This document shows positions 8,841 through 17,182 of a stretch of DNA of 64,000 bases, in pieces; the stretch's first letter is position 1, and every line of letters begins with the position of its first letter. The DNA is taken from the NCBI GenBank assembly GCA_019163375.1, contig JAFLKK010000001.1, positions 186,283 through 250,282 on the forward strand, given 5' to 3'. The position numbers and the translations under genes are program-made. The DNA comes from Paludibacter sp. GTDB taxonomy: Bacteria > Bacteroidota > Bacteroidia > Bacteroidales > Paludibacteraceae. The notes under the pieces were generated by a model. That model was not told the DNA's origin. It saw nothing but the letters and a program-made list of their open reading frames with translations, and did not search any database.

Positions 8841-8873
8841 ATTCCTGCAATTCTCAATTGCAGGAATTTTTTT
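8841..8873 (+). terminator. Terminator of polysaccharide operon
   Basis: A perfect 10-bp stem (ATTCCTGCAA / TTGCAGGAAT) with a 7-base loop and seven T. It is 122 bases past the fusion gene and just upstream of the next promoter. Confidence 0.88.
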
Positions 8874-8874
8874 G

Positions 8875-8882
8875 TACTTTTG
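8875..8882 (+). promoter_or_regulatory. Promoter -7 element of yciO-like gene
   Basis: TACTTTTG matches TAnnTTTG and lies 30 bases before the start codon. It directly follows the terminator T-run. No well-spaced -33 TTTG is visible. Confidence 0.6.
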
Positions 8883-8912
8883 CGAAACCTAAAAAAATAA
8901 GTTGTTTGCAAT

Positions 8913-9521
8913 ATGTTAGTCAAAATTTACGATACGAATCCTAATCCGGCTGAAATTCGCCGAGTAGCTGAAGTGGTGCGCAAGGGTGGAATCATTATTT
9001 TTCCAACCGATGGTGTGTACGCTTTTGGTTGCGATATTTTTAATGGGGCGGGAGTAGAGTTTATTTCTAAGCTCAAAAATAAGGATTTGCGAAAAGCCAA
9101 TCTTTCGTTTGTTTGCTGCGAAATGAGTCAGATCAGTGAATACGCCAAAATGGACGATGTCTCCTTTCGGCTGATGAAAAAAAATCTGCCGGGACCCTTT
9201 ACTTTTATTTTGCCGGGAAGTAGTAAGCTTCCAAAACTTTTCAAAAACAAAAAAATGGTGGGTATCAGGATGCCCGATAATCCCATTGCACTCGAGATCG
9301 TACGCGAATTGGGTAATCCAATGATGACCAGTTCAATTTTTACCGACGAAAAGACAACTGAATATATTACTGATCCCGAGTTGATTGAAGAAAAATACGG
9401 CTATCAGGTTAGTTTAGTGGTGGATGGTGGCTTTGGAAGTTTGGAGCATTCAACCATAGTAGATTGTACTGAATCTGAACCGGAAGTAGTCCGTAAAGGA
9501 GCCGGTGAACTGGTTTACTAA
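8913..9521 (+). CDS. YciO-like protein of the Sua5/YrdC family
   Basis: A 202-residue cytosolic protein of the family that includes the threonylcarbamoyl-AMP synthases TsaC/Sua5, which start tRNA t6A37 synthesis. By eye the best match is the YciO branch: VVRKGGIIIFPTDGVYAFGCDI, SQISEYAKMDDVSFRLMKKN, LPGPFTFIL, GIRMPDNPIA, GNPMMTSS, and the closing VVRKGAGEL. YciO proteins share the fold and nucleotide site, but their role in t6A is less certain than that of TsaC, so no symbol is assigned. Its own promoter is at 8875. The stop codon is 3 bases from the stop of the convergent acetyltransferase gene. Confidence 0.85.
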   Translation: MLVKIYDTNPNPAEIRRVAEVVRKGGIIIFPTDGVYAFGCDIFNGAGVEFISKLKNKDLRKANLSFVCCEMSQISEYAKMDDVSFRLMKKNLPGPFTFILPGSSKLPKLFKNKKMVGIRMPDNPIALEIVRELGNPMMTSSIFTDEKTTEYITDPELIEEKYGYQVSLVVDGGFGSLEHSTIVDCTESEPEVVRKGAGELVY

Positions 9522-9524
9522 CCG

Positions 9525-10070
9525 TTAAACTTGTTTGTTTTGTAAGTAATTCTCTCTGAACTGTTGAAAAAGAATAATATCTTCAAAGCCCTTCGCCGTT
9601 TTTATCCATTGTTTTAAAAGACAGGATTTCTCAAAATTTTCTTGCTCGAACATGTTTATACTCGCCTTGTTATCTGTAGAAATATGACAGTATAATTGAT
9701 TGATTTTCAGGTATCCGAAAATGTAATCCTCCACCAGTTTCAGGCTTTCTTTCGCAAAGCCATTCCCCTGAAAAGCAGCGTCAACAAAAAGTCCAAGTGC
9801 TATGCGGCCATGATGAATGTCCAGATCGAACAAGTCTACTGTACCAACCGTATCACCCGTTTTTACACTTACCATCATTAACCGTAGCTGTTTGCTTTCG
9901 TAAATGTCCTGGTCGCATTGGCTGATGTATTGCCTAAGAATGAACTTAGAATAGGGGTTACGAGTGTTTCCTACATCCCACAGTTGTGAGTTGTTTTCCC
10001 AAGCATAGAGCCGATCTAAATCTTCCGGCTCTACGGCACGCAGTCGTATGGTATTGTTTTCTAACAGCAC
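9525..10070 (-). CDS. GNAT N-acetyltransferase (RimL/SpeG-like)
   Basis: A 181-residue acetyl-CoA-dependent acetyltransferase. It starts with the RimJ/RimL signature IRLRAVEPEDLDRLYAWENN, has the acetyl-CoA-binding beta-bulge region GLFVDAAFQGNGFAKESLKLV (Q-x-x-G-x-G/A form), and then NKASINMFEQENFEKS near the C-terminus. The spermidine acetyltransferase branch is closest by eye, but the substrate is unproven. It is the last gene of the minus-strand recR operon, 14 bases after the HAD gene. Confidence 0.85.
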   Translation of the reverse strand: MLLENNTIRLRAVEPEDLDRLYAWENNSQLWDVGNTRNPYSKFILRQYISQCDQDIYESKQLRLMMVSVKTGDTVGTVDLFDLDIHHGRIALGLFVDAAFQGNGFAKESLKLVEDYIFGYLKINQLYCHISTDNKASINMFEQENFEKSCLLKQWIKTAKGFEDIILFQQFRENYLQNKQV

Positions 10071-10084
10071 TTTAGTTTACGGGG

Positions 10085-10510
10085 CTATTTACCAAAAAGA
10101 GACGAGAAAATGCCTTTTTTGGGAAGTTCATATTCGGGCTCGTAGTTAGTAGAAATGGGTTGTAGATGCGTTCCGTTCATTATCATGCGGTAAATAACTC
10201 CCCAGTCGGGCAGGCCACCTAGGTTGCGGTCGTCGATAAATAGATCGGCTTTCAGTTTGCGGGGTTGCCCATCTTTCGATGTTTCTTCCGGATAATTATT
10301 GTTTACGGCATAAAATTCCAACCCTTTACTTCGACAATATTCCACGGCTTCTTCCAGGTCTTTGCCCTCGCGTACGGTCCACAAAAGCAATTGTATTTGT
10401 GGCTCTTGTTGTAAACGCTTCAGAGTGTCGATGGCAAAAGGAATCTCACGCCCAATTTTTGGGTATTCGTGAGTAACTATTGTTCCGTCAAAATCTACTG
10501 CAATAATCAT
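10085..10510 (-). CDS. Small HAD-like hydrolase
   Basis: A 141-residue single-domain HAD-superfamily protein. The catalytic loop is AVDFDGTIV (D6 nucleophile, D8 general acid). The second motif is LLLWTVREGK, and the acidic metal site is DLFIDDRNLGG. It has no cap domain, so it probably acts on a phosphorylated macromolecule or small phosphate ester, or is a structural homologue of unknown role. It lies between the membrane protein and acetyltransferase genes in the recR operon. The start codon is preceded on the coding strand by a CAACTATCAATTA repeat word. Confidence 0.8.
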   Translation of the reverse strand: MIIAVDFDGTIVTHEYPKIGREIPFAIDTLKRLQQEPQIQLLLWTVREGKDLEEAVEYCRSKGLEFYAVNNNYPEETSKDGQPRKLKADLFIDDRNLGGLPDWGVIYRMIMNGTHLQPISTNYEPEYELPKKGIFSSLFGK

Positions 10511-10516
10511 ATCTTT

Positions 10517-10534
10517 CTAATTGATAGTTGATTG
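10517..10534 (-). repeat. Start-proximal repeat word (CAACTATCAATTA type)
   Basis: On the coding strand this reads CAATCAACTATCAATTAG and ends 6 bases before the HAD gene ATG. The same TCAACTATCAA word occurs twice just before mutS2 (47019-47047). Confidence 0.55.
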
Positions 10535-10590
10535 TTTGAAAATCAAAATCTCTCTTTTTCTTGTTGTATGTTTGTTCTGATCATGAACGC

Positions 10591-11034
10591 TTACTCTTCA
10601 ATTTTTAAATCATTTATCATCTTCCCTTCTGTAGGTTTACAGAAGAATAACAAAACGATAGCTGAAATTCCTGCGCAGTAAATCAGTGAAATGTCTGTCC
10701 GAAGTAGAAAAAATACAATGATACTTGCAATCAGTCCAATGCCAACGAGTAACAGTCTGATGGTTGCACCTTTTTGATACGCTTTGAATTTTTGTCTTTC
10801 GTCTTCGATAGCCCTCCATTTTTTTGTTTGACGGTGAAAACCGGCGAGTGCCAATGGAATAGAAATAATCGTGTAAAGTATGATGATGCTTTTTAGAGCA
10901 ATTCCCAATGGATTATTCATAGGAATCGGATCGTAATTATCCATAGTAGTCATGTAACCTACAATAGTAGTTAGGATGGTGGCTGTGTAAATGTAATAAT
11001 ATACCTGAGCAATTTTCTTTACTGTTCTTTCCAT
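10591..11034 (-). CDS. Small integral membrane protein, unknown function
   Basis: A 147-residue protein with four predicted transmembrane helices in two pairs (about residues 7-28, 45-65, 90-110, 115-133). Between the pairs is a basic cytoplasmic loop (HRQTKKWRAIEDERQKFKAYQKGA). No catalytic motif or recognised family was found. It begins 25 bases after the recR stop and is probably co-transcribed with recR and the HAD and GNAT genes. Confidence 0.65.
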   Translation of the reverse strand: MERTVKKIAQVYYYIYTATILTTIVGYMTTMDNYDPIPMNNPLGIALKSIIILYTIISIPLALAGFHRQTKKWRAIEDERQKFKAYQKGATIRLLLVGIGLIASIIVFFLLRTDISLIYCAGISAIVLLFFCKPTEGKMINDLKIEE

Positions 11035-11059
11035 TGTTTTATTGTTGTTTTTTATTTGT

Positions 11060-11683
11060 TTATTTAAAAGAATTTGTGAATTCTACCCGGTTCAGAATCG
11101 AACGACCAAGCGTTACTTCATCAGCATATTCAAGTTCGTCGCCAATGGCAATTCCACGGGCAATGGTGGTGGTTTTTATGTTGAAAGGAGCTAGTTTTCT
11201 AAAAATAAAAAAGTTAGTGGTGTCACCTTCCATGGTAGTGCTCAATGCCAAAATTACTTCTTTAACTCCTTCGTCCTGTACTCTTTGTATTAAACTTTCA
11301 ATTTCTAAATCATTAGGTCCTATGCCGTCCATTGGCGAAATAATGCCTCCCAAAACGTGATACAATCCCCTGAATTGTTGCGTGTTCTCGATAGACATTA
11401 CGTCCTTAATATTTTCCACTACGCAAACCGTTTCGTGATCGCGCCCCGGATTGCTACAAATGCGACAAACTCCAGTGTCTGAAATGTTATGACACACAGT
11501 GCAATACTGAATCTCTTTGCGGAGCTGAATAAAAGCATTTCCAAACACTTCAACATCAAATTCCGACTGTTTTAAAAGGTGCAACACCAATCTTAATGCT
11601 GTTTTTCGGCCAATTCCCGGAAGTTTAGCAAACTCGTTTACAGCGTTTTCGAGTAATGATGAAGAAAATTGTTGGGTACTCAT
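11060..11683 (-). CDS. recR: Recombination mediator RecR
   Basis: RecR (207 residues) works with RecF/RecO to load RecA on gapped DNA. The helix-hairpin-helix [12 protein letters not shown] is at 21-32. The zinc finger uses C61, C64, C73 and C76 ([18 protein letters not shown]). The Toprim domain (about 84-175) includes [14 protein letters not shown] and [11 protein letters not shown]. Length and domain order are normal for the family. It is first in a minus-strand operon with a membrane protein, a HAD hydrolase and an acetyltransferase. The 5' UTR carries the AACTGATAACTG repeat, and a TAnnTTTG element is near 11776-11783. Confidence 0.95.
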   Translation of the reverse strand: MSTQQFSSSLLENAVNEFAKLPGIGRKTALRLVLHLLKQSEFDVEVFGNAFIQLRKEIQYCTVCHNISDTGVCRICSNPGRDHETVCVVENIKDVMSIENTQQFRGLYHVLGGIISPMDGIGPNDLEIESLIQRVQDEGVKEVILALSTTMEGDTTNFFIFRKLAPFNIKTTTIARGIAIGDELEYADEVTLGRSILNRVEFTNSFK

Positions 11684-11691
11684 TTCATTTT

Positions 11692-11720
11692 AGTTATCAG
11701 TCAACAGTTATCAGTTATTC
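11692..11720 (-). repeat. Start-proximal repeat (AACTGATAACTG type)
   Basis: Read on the recR coding strand this holds AACTGATAACTG, a short linker, then ACTGATAACT, ending 8 bases before the recR start codon. The same words recur at 15833-15860 and form both arms of the inverted repeat at 18346-18410. Confidence 0.75.
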
Positions 11721-11775
11721 TATTATAAAATAGTATCGATAGAATAGCCTCAACAACTATGCTTTTATCAGTAGG

Positions 11776-11783
11776 CAAAATTA
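11776..11783 (-). promoter_or_regulatory. Promoter -7 element of recR operon
   Basis: Plus-strand CAAAATTA is TAATTTTG on the coding strand, matching TAnnTTTG, 93 bases before the recR ATG. No good -33 element is seen at the right distance. Confidence 0.45.
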
Positions 11784-11843
11784 CAAAAAAAACCGGTTTA
11801 AAACTATTTTTGAACCGAGCAATTTCTTTCGGTCATTTTTAGC

Positions 11844-11851
11844 TATTTTTG
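11844..11851 (+). promoter_or_regulatory. Promoter -7 element of symporter gene
   Basis: TATTTTTG matches TAnnTTTG and lies 41 bases before the symporter ATG at 11892, diverging from the recR promoter. Confidence 0.5.
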
Positions 11852-11891
11852 TACTTCAAATTAGCATATTAAACCACTATCATCTTATCCA

Positions 11892-13343
11892 ATGTCAGGA
11901 TTCTCCATTTTACTTATCATTGTGGTCTATTTCTCTTTTTTGCTCCTCATTTCATATTTTGTGGGACGGAAAAATACAGATAACGATGCCTTTTTTCTTG
12001 GAAACAAAAAATCGCCATGGTGGGTTGTAGCTATTGGCATGGTGGGTTCGTCCATCTCGGGAGTGAGCTTTGTGTCGGTGCCGGGCATGGTGCGTGGCAT
12101 CGATTTTACGTATATGCAAACCGTTTTAGGTTTCTTTGTCGGTTATCTGATTATTGCTAATGTACTCTTGCCACTTTATTATAAACTCAACCTGACCAGT
12201 ATTTATACTTATTTGGAACAGCGGTTTGGAAACCATTCGTATAAAACCGGAGCCGGCTTCTTTCTGCTGTCACGGACCATCGGGTCGGGTGTTCGATTGT
12301 ATCTGGTGACGCTTATTTTGCAGCATGTTATTTTTGATGCCTGGCATGTGCCGTTTGTTCTGACAGCTTCTGTGGCGGTTTTCCTTATTTGGTTGTACAC
12401 GCACCGAAGTGGAATAAAAACCATTGTGTGGACCGATACCCTGCAAACCATCTGTTTAATCTCGGCTTTGGTGTTATTAGTGGTGCAAGTGTCTAAGCAA
12501 TTGGATCTTGGGTTTGGTGAGTTTTTTACAACGATAGCACAAAGCGAGCATTCACGCATTTTTGTGTTCGACGATTGGCATAGCAAACAGAATTTTTTCA
12601 AACAATTTTTCAGTGGAATATTCATAGCCATTGTAATGACCGGACTCGATCAGGATATGATGCAGAAGAATCTAACGTGCAAAAACCTGAGCGATGCAAA
12701 GAAAAATATGTATTGGTACGGATTTACATTCGTTCCGCTCAATCTCCTGTTTTTGACCCTCGGCGCCATGATGCTGATGCTTTCAATGAAAATGAATATT
12801 GTTTTGCCAACATCGTCGGACGATATTTTACCTTTGTTTGCTACGCAATATCTTGGTTCGTTGGTGACATTTCTTTTTGTAATTGGAATTATTGCGGCTA
12901 CCTTTGCCAGTTCCGATTCGGCATTGGCCTCGCTTACCACTTCTTTCTCGGTAGATATATTGGGCGTGCAGCATATGGAGGCGAAAATGGCGGAACGGAA
13001 ACGTAAGTATACACACATTGGCATGTCGGTATTATTTGTACTTATTATGCTTGTGTTCAAAGTGTTGAATAATAAAAGTATTATCGATGCAGTATATACC
13101 ATTGCTTCGTACACCTACGGCCCTTTGTTGGGGATGTTTGCCTTTGGGTTGTTTACCAAACGGCAGGTTCGCGATAGAGCAGTACCTTATATTGCTATCG
13201 CCTCGCCATTTATTTGCTATGGATTAAATCAATTGACCACGTTGTTTTTCAATTATCCGTTAGGATATGAATTGTTGATGATAAATGGTTTGATTACCTT
13301 TGTCGGAATGTGGATGTTTTCAAATGCAAAATATAAAATATAA
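11892..13343 (+). CDS. Sodium:solute symporter (SSS family)
   Basis: A 483-residue inner-membrane transporter with about 13 helices of the LeuT-fold SSS family, coupling sodium entry to solute uptake. Diagnostic segments are the first helix followed by FFLGNKKSPWWVVAIGMVGSSISG, the GFFLLSRTIGSGVRLYL helix, TGLDQDMMQKNLTCKNLSDAKKN, and ASSDSALASLTTSFSVDIL, whose serines form the second sodium site. Substrates in this family include sugars, amino acids and sialic acid; the sequence does not decide between them. It stands alone with its own promoter, upstream of engB. Confidence 0.88.
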   Translation: MSGFSILLIIVVYFSFLLLISYFVGRKNTDNDAFFLGNKKSPWWVVAIGMVGSSISGVSFVSVPGMVRGIDFTYMQTVLGFFVGYLIIANVLLPLYYKLNLTSIYTYLEQRFGNHSYKTGAGFFLLSRTIGSGVRLYLVTLILQHVIFDAWHVPFVLTASVAVFLIWLYTHRSGIKTIVWTDTLQTICLISALVLLVVQVSKQLDLGFGEFFTTIAQSEHSRIFVFDDWHSKQNFFKQFFSGIFIAIVMTGLDQDMMQKNLTCKNLSDAKKNMYWYGFTFVPLNLLFLTLGAMMLMLSMKMNIVLPTSSDDILPLFATQYLGSLVTFLFVIGIIAATFASSDSALASLTTSFSVDILGVQHMEAKMAERKRKYTHIGMSVLFVLIMLVFKVLNNKSIIDAVYTIASYTYGPLLGMFAFGLFTKRQVRDRAVPYIAIASPFICYGLNQLTTLFFNYPLGYELLMINGLITFVGMWMFSNAKYKI

Positions 13344-13350
13344 AATTGAT

Positions 13351-13388
13351 TGTAAACTCGTAACATCTTTTCTTGTAACTCGTAACTA
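13351..13388 (+). repeat. Start-proximal repeat (TTGTAACTCGTAACT type)
   Basis: Two copies of an ACTCGTAAC word separated by a T-rich spacer end 8 bases before the engB ATG (13397). A close relative (CTTGTAAC ... TTGTAACTAGTAACT) precedes the TonB receptor gene at 19504-19536. Confidence 0.6.
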
Positions 13389-13396
13389 AAATAATT

Positions 13397-13993
13397 ATGG
13401 ATATAAAATCAGCAGAATTTATCATTAGCAATACCGACTATCTGAAATGTCCGGATAGCCGCTTGCCGGAATATGCATTTATCGGACGTTCAAACGTTGG
13501 AAAATCGTCGTTAATTAATATGCTTTGCGATCGTAAAGGGTTGGCTATGACTTCATCGAAGCCCGGAAAGACTTTGTTGATCAATCATTTTTTGATCAAT
13601 AAAAACTGGCATTTGGTCGATTTGCCGGGATATGGTTATGCTACCACCGGTAAGAAGATGCGCGAGCAATTGCAGGAGATTATCGAAAACTATATTCTCA
13701 ATCGCGAGCAACTGACTTGTTTGTTTTTGCTAATCGATTGCCGTCATGAACCGCAAAAGATTGATCTCGAATTTATGGACTGGTTGGGCGAAAATGATGT
13801 GCCTTTTTCTATCGTTTTTACTAAACTCGATAAGCTATCGCATGTAAAAGGAGTGGAAAGTATACGCGTTTACAAAGAAAAACTAAGTGAACAGTGGGAA
13901 GAATTACCTCCAATTTTCATTACTTCATCCGAAAAACGAACCGGTCGTGATGAATTGTTGGGATATATCGAGGAGATAACTAAGGGGCTATAA
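13397..13993 (+). CDS. engB: Ribosome-biogenesis GTPase EngB (YihA/YsxC)
   Basis: EngB (198 residues) is a small TRAFAC-class GTPase needed for late assembly of the 50S subunit. The G1 loop is GRSNVGKSS (about 28-36). Switch regions follow with TSSKPGKT. G3 is DLPGYGYA, G4 is TKLDK and G5 is TSSEK. The RxxxxGRDEL segment near the C-terminus is typical. Length is normal. It is monocistronic, and its start is preceded by a TTGTAACTCGTAACT repeat. A large repeat cluster lies downstream. Confidence 0.95.
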   Translation: MDIKSAEFIISNTDYLKCPDSRLPEYAFIGRSNVGKSSLINMLCDRKGLAMTSSKPGKTLLINHFLINKNWHLVDLPGYGYATTGKKMREQLQEIIENYILNREQLTCLFLLIDCRHEPQKIDLEFMDWLGENDVPFSIVFTKLDKLSHVKGVESIRVYKEKLSEQWEELPPIFITSSEKRTGRDELLGYIEEITKGL

Positions 13994-14008
13994 TGCTTGT
14001 GTAGTTAC

Positions 14009-14178
14009 TTATGGTTATTTGCCTTCGGCGATATTAGCTTCGCGATATTATGCCTACGGCGATATTTGTTCACTTCGTTCATGCTATTTGCTTTCGACGT
14101 TATTCATAACTTTACATAACGCCGTAGGCTATAACCATTACTAACGCGAAGCAAATAACACGAAGTAAATAATGCCGG
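14009..14178. repeat. Degenerate inverted-repeat cluster after engB
   Basis: This is a 170-bp patchwork of units of about 15-22 bases of the form (A/T)TTNGCNTNCGNCGATATT: GCCTTCGGCG, GCTTCGCG, GCCTACGGCG, CACTTCGTTC, GCTTTCGACG. The second half (from about 14117) repeats the same words in the opposite orientation: CGCCGTAGGC, ACGCGAAGC, CACGAAG, GCCGGAGG. ATGGTTAT near 14010 meets ATAACCAT near 14131. It has no coding potential. It looks like a non-autonomous or slippage-grown intergenic repeat and fills the 13994-14326 gap with AT-rich sequence. Confidence 0.75.
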
Positions 14179-14326
14179 AGGTATCTTTAGCAAACGTTTG
14201 CGAGATAATTTTCGAACTCTCTTTTTAAGAGTAGACAATTTTTCAACAAAAATGAATATCATTGTATTTTATTATTCAAAACCTTAGTCGGAATTACATA
14301 TTCCTGACACAAATATCTAAAATACT

Positions 14327-15832
14327 ATGCTGAACATTCAAAAGAAAATGAGCAATGCTTTTCTGGCGTTGTTGGGATTGCCTGCCACAGCGGTGGGTTT
14401 TGCGTTATCTACTCAAATTGCAGCACTAAGCTGGATTCTTTCCAATAAATACGGACTGGATATTCACGATGTAGCTTTCGTGTGGCTGGCCGGACCCATT
14501 GCGGGTATTTTTGGTCAGGTAATTGTTGGAATGGTGAGCGACAATGTTTGGTTTATGGGGGGGCGCCGTCGACCGTTTATCATTATTGGCGGTTTGGTGA
14601 GTACGGTAGCTTTTTTGGCTTTACCCAATATCAGCGGTATTTCCAAAGTAACCGGTATAACCGATATCATTCTTATTGCATCGGTCATTGCATTGTTTCT
14701 TGATTTATCGGTGAATGTTACTTTCAATCCGGCACGTTCCATCATTGCCGATCTTACTCCCGAAGGCAAAGTGCGCACCTCTGGTTTTGTGTGGATGCAG
14801 ATTATATCCGGTTTTTTTGGAGTGTTTGCCTATTTTCTTTCCATGGTTTTTGGAAACGAAACCCTGTTATACATTGCTGCGCTTATTGTCTTTTTAACTG
14901 CTGTTTTCCCTATTTTATTTATTCAGGAAAAGAAAGACCAGGAAGATGCCAAGGTGCAGTCTGATGAGAAGTTTGGCGTTTGGCAAATATTCAAAGAAAT
15001 ATACCCATTGTACGGTTTTCTTGTTTTTGGCGTATTCAGTTTGTTTTTCCACTTTTTCACTCCACAATTGCAAGCGTGGCACAATCCTGTGCTGATAGCT
15101 GCTTTGAGCTATTCGGTAGTGATCGGAATCATAAATATCGTTCAGGGATTGAAAAATCCATCGAATAAAAATGAGTTTCAAAAAATTATGTTGGCACACT
15201 CATTTACGTGGGTGGCTTTTCAAAGCATGTTTATCATGTCGGGCTTTTTTATTGAAAACCAGATCATGCCTAACTTAAATGTGTCGGACATTACGGCCAA
15301 TTGGTTTGCAGAAAAACTTACCGGGCAAGTACAAACTTCAGCGTCGTCTATTGGAAATATTGTATCACTCGGTTTTCTGATTTTGAACTTTATAGGTGCT
15401 GTTTTTCCTTTGGTTTTGCAAGCTATTGCTAAAAGTATTGGCAGAGTAAGAACCTATATCTGCGCCTTGGCTTTTTCGGCTATCGGTTATTTTTACGTGG
15501 CTTATTTCAGTCGCGTGGAGATCGATTTTTACATCGGCATGGTATTGATTGGTATTGGCTGGTCGGCGGTCATTTCTGTCGTTTTTGCCATTATGAGCGA
15601 ACGGGTGAATCCGGCCAAGATGGGCTTGTTTATGGGTGTTTTTAATCTGGCAGTAGTGCTACCGCAGATGATGAGTAACGGTGTGGCTAATATTATCAAA
15701 GAAACCGGAAATCATCAGTTGTTGTACATTTTCTGTGGCGGATTGGTGACTTGTTCTATCTTGTTTTGGATGTTTGTGAAAGAGCCCGAATCATCGAAAG
15801 TCAAACAAAATATTCCTTCGGGGGGACATTGA
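14327..15832 (+). CDS. MFS sugar transporter (SLC45/GPH-like)
   Basis: A 501-residue transporter with 12 predicted helices. The loop after helix 2 reads GRRRPFIIIGG, the signature of the SLC45/sucrose-maltose branch next to the GPH symporters. An atypically long insertion (about 315-345, ENQIMPNLNVSDITANWFAEKL...) lies in the second half, and the closing helices include IGMVLIGIGWSAVIS. Proton- or sodium-coupled uptake of a disaccharide is the family expectation. No glycoside hydrolase is adjacent to name the sugar. The ATG at 14327 gives a normal N-terminus. It stands alone. Confidence 0.85.
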   Translation: MLNIQKKMSNAFLALLGLPATAVGFALSTQIAALSWILSNKYGLDIHDVAFVWLAGPIAGIFGQVIVGMVSDNVWFMGGRRRPFIIIGGLVSTVAFLALPNISGISKVTGITDIILIASVIALFLDLSVNVTFNPARSIIADLTPEGKVRTSGFVWMQIISGFFGVFAYFLSMVFGNETLLYIAALIVFLTAVFPILFIQEKKDQEDAKVQSDEKFGVWQIFKEIYPLYGFLVFGVFSLFFHFFTPQLQAWHNPVLIAALSYSVVIGIINIVQGLKNPSNKNEFQKIMLAHSFTWVAFQSMFIMSGFFIENQIMPNLNVSDITANWFAEKLTGQVQTSASSIGNIVSLGFLILNFIGAVFPLVLQAIAKSIGRVRTYICALAFSAIGYFYVAYFSRVEIDFYIGMVLIGIGWSAVISVVFAIMSERVNPAKMGLFMGVFNLAVVLPQMMSNGVANIIKETGNHQLLYIFCGGLVTCSILFWMFVKEPESSKVKQNIPSGGH

Positions 15833-15860
15833 CAGTTATCAGTAAACAGTTATCAGTAAT
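15833..15860 (+). repeat. Dispersed repeat (CAGTTATCAGTAAACAG type)
   Basis: It directly follows the transporter stop codon and consists of CAGTTATCAGTAAA and CAGTTATCAGTAA in tandem. It is identical to the left arm of the inverted repeat at 18346-18372. Confidence 0.8.
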
Positions 15861-15933
15861 GAAAATGAGTTTTGTACGATTCATAGTTTGCTGGTAATTG
15901 ACAGTTGACTATTAAAAATTGCTATTTTACTTG

Positions 15934-15941
15934 TATCTTTG
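15934..15941 (+). promoter_or_regulatory. Candidate promoter -7 element
   Basis: TATCTTTG fits TAnnTTTG. A start site near 15948 would put the hairpin at 15979-16008 inside the transcript, 35 bases before the binding-protein ATG. Confidence 0.5.
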
Positions 15942-15978
15942 TGCGGAAATAAAACCGCCAATAATCATACATTTTTTG

Positions 15979-16020
15979 AGAACCGCGGAGTTGAACCTCT
16001 GCGGTTCTTTTTCTTTTTTC
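15979..16020 (+). terminator. Strong hairpin with T-tract in 5' region of binding-protein gene
   Basis: A 12-bp stem (AGAACCGCGGAG / CTCTGCGGTTCT, one G-U pair) with a 6-base loop is followed by TTTTTCTTTTTT. It lies between the candidate promoter and the start codon at 16043. It is therefore either an attenuator or the end of a small RNA of about 70 nt. Confidence 0.75.
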
Positions 16021-16042
16021 ATAAATCATTTATACTTATACA

Positions 16043-17167
16043 ATGAAAAACTACCTCCTAACTACACTTTTTCTCTTTCTTTTGGTTTCATGTTCTCATA
16101 AAGCCACTAAAACTGACAATGGTGAGGCTACCGACTCGCTAAAATTGAAATATGCCGAGGGTTTTTCTGTGCGAAACTTTGAAAACTACAAAGAAGTGGT
16201 GGTGTATAGTCCATGGGTGAAAGGTACCGAATATGCGCGCTATTATTTGGTGACAGATGCAAAGATAAAGACCCCGGCAGGTGGAGTAAAAGTAAAAATT
16301 CCATTACAAACGTTAGTCTCTACGTCGGTGACTCATTTCGAATTTCTAGGTTTGTTAAACGAAATTGAATCTATAACTGGTGTTTGTTCTCCCAAAATAA
16401 TTTATAATTCGGCCATTTTAAAAAGAGTAGGAGAGGGTAAAATAGCCGATTTGGGAGATGCGTTTACAATCAATGTGGAAAAAACCTTGCAGCTGAAACC
16501 GGAAGCCGTAATGATGAGCGGTTACAATCAAAACGATCCTTACGCTGCACGTGTTTCACAAGCCGGAATACCTGTGTTGTTCAACAACGAGTGGATGGAA
16601 ACTTCGCTTTTGGCACGGGCAGAATGGATTAAATTTGTAGCTGTGTTTTACGGAAAAGAAAAGGCGGCTGATAGTATTTTTACCGATGTGGAGAAACGTT
16701 ATGTCGAATTGCGCGAAAAAGCCAAAGCTGTAACTCATAAGCCCACTATTATGGCCGGTTCTAACTTTCGCGGAACCTGGTATATGCCCGCAGGTCGTAG
16801 TTTTATGGGCAAGCTTTTTGACGATGCGGGTGCCCGATATTTTTATGCCAGCGATACCACCACGGGCAGTTTGCCATTGAATGTGGAAACAGTGCTAAAA
16901 AATTTCTCGCAAACCGACGTATGGCTCAATTGCAGCTATTCGTCAATGAGCGATTTGGTAAAAGCTGACACGAAAAATGCCTTGTTCAATCCTGCAAAAA
17001 AGCTTCAGGTATACAATTTCAACAAACGCTTGCTACCTTCTACAGCCAATGATTTTTGGGAAAGTGCGGTGGCACGTCCCGACTTATTACTTGGGGATGT
17101 GATAGCTATACTTCACCCCGATATTTTACCCGGGTACGCCTTGGTATATGCAGATAAATTGAAATAA
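16043..17167 (+). CDS. ABC substrate-binding lipoprotein, FecB/BtuF type
   Basis: A 374-residue periplasmic binding lipoprotein. The signal peptide MKNYLLTTLFLFLLVSC ends in a lipobox with Cys17. The mature part has the class III binding-protein fold of siderophore/cobalamin proteins: an N-lobe with VSTSVTHFEFLGLLNEIESITGV, the long linker helix after ARAEWIKFVAVFYGKEKAADSIF, and a C-lobe containing MAGSNFRGTWYMPAGRSFMG. It would hand ligand from the TonB receptor (19542) to the permease encoded next. The ligand (iron-siderophore, haem or corrinoid) is not determinable. No cobalamin riboswitch was seen upstream. A terminator-like hairpin separates it from the permease gene. Confidence 0.87.
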   Translation: MKNYLLTTLFLFLLVSCSHKATKTDNGEATDSLKLKYAEGFSVRNFENYKEVVVYSPWVKGTEYARYYLVTDAKIKTPAGGVKVKIPLQTLVSTSVTHFEFLGLLNEIESITGVCSPKIIYNSAILKRVGEGKIADLGDAFTINVEKTLQLKPEAVMMSGYNQNDPYAARVSQAGIPVLFNNEWMETSLLARAEWIKFVAVFYGKEKAADSIFTDVEKRYVELREKAKAVTHKPTIMAGSNFRGTWYMPAGRSFMGKLFDDAGARYFYASDTTTGSLPLNVETVLKNFSQTDVWLNCSYSSMSDLVKADTKNALFNPAKKLQVYNFNKRLLPSTANDFWESAVARPDLLLGDVIAILHPDILPGYALVYADKLK

Positions 17168-17182
17168 TGCATATGAATGCAG

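Noticed and set aside
12209-13114. Two long antisense frames (140 and 154 codons) in the symporter gene
   Set aside because: Shadows of a membrane-protein coding strand; no supporting signals.
15860-16042. Cobalamin riboswitch upstream of the uptake genes
   Set aside because: Neither the B12-box (GCCACTG-like) nor the required multi-helix core is present; only one terminator-like hairpin.
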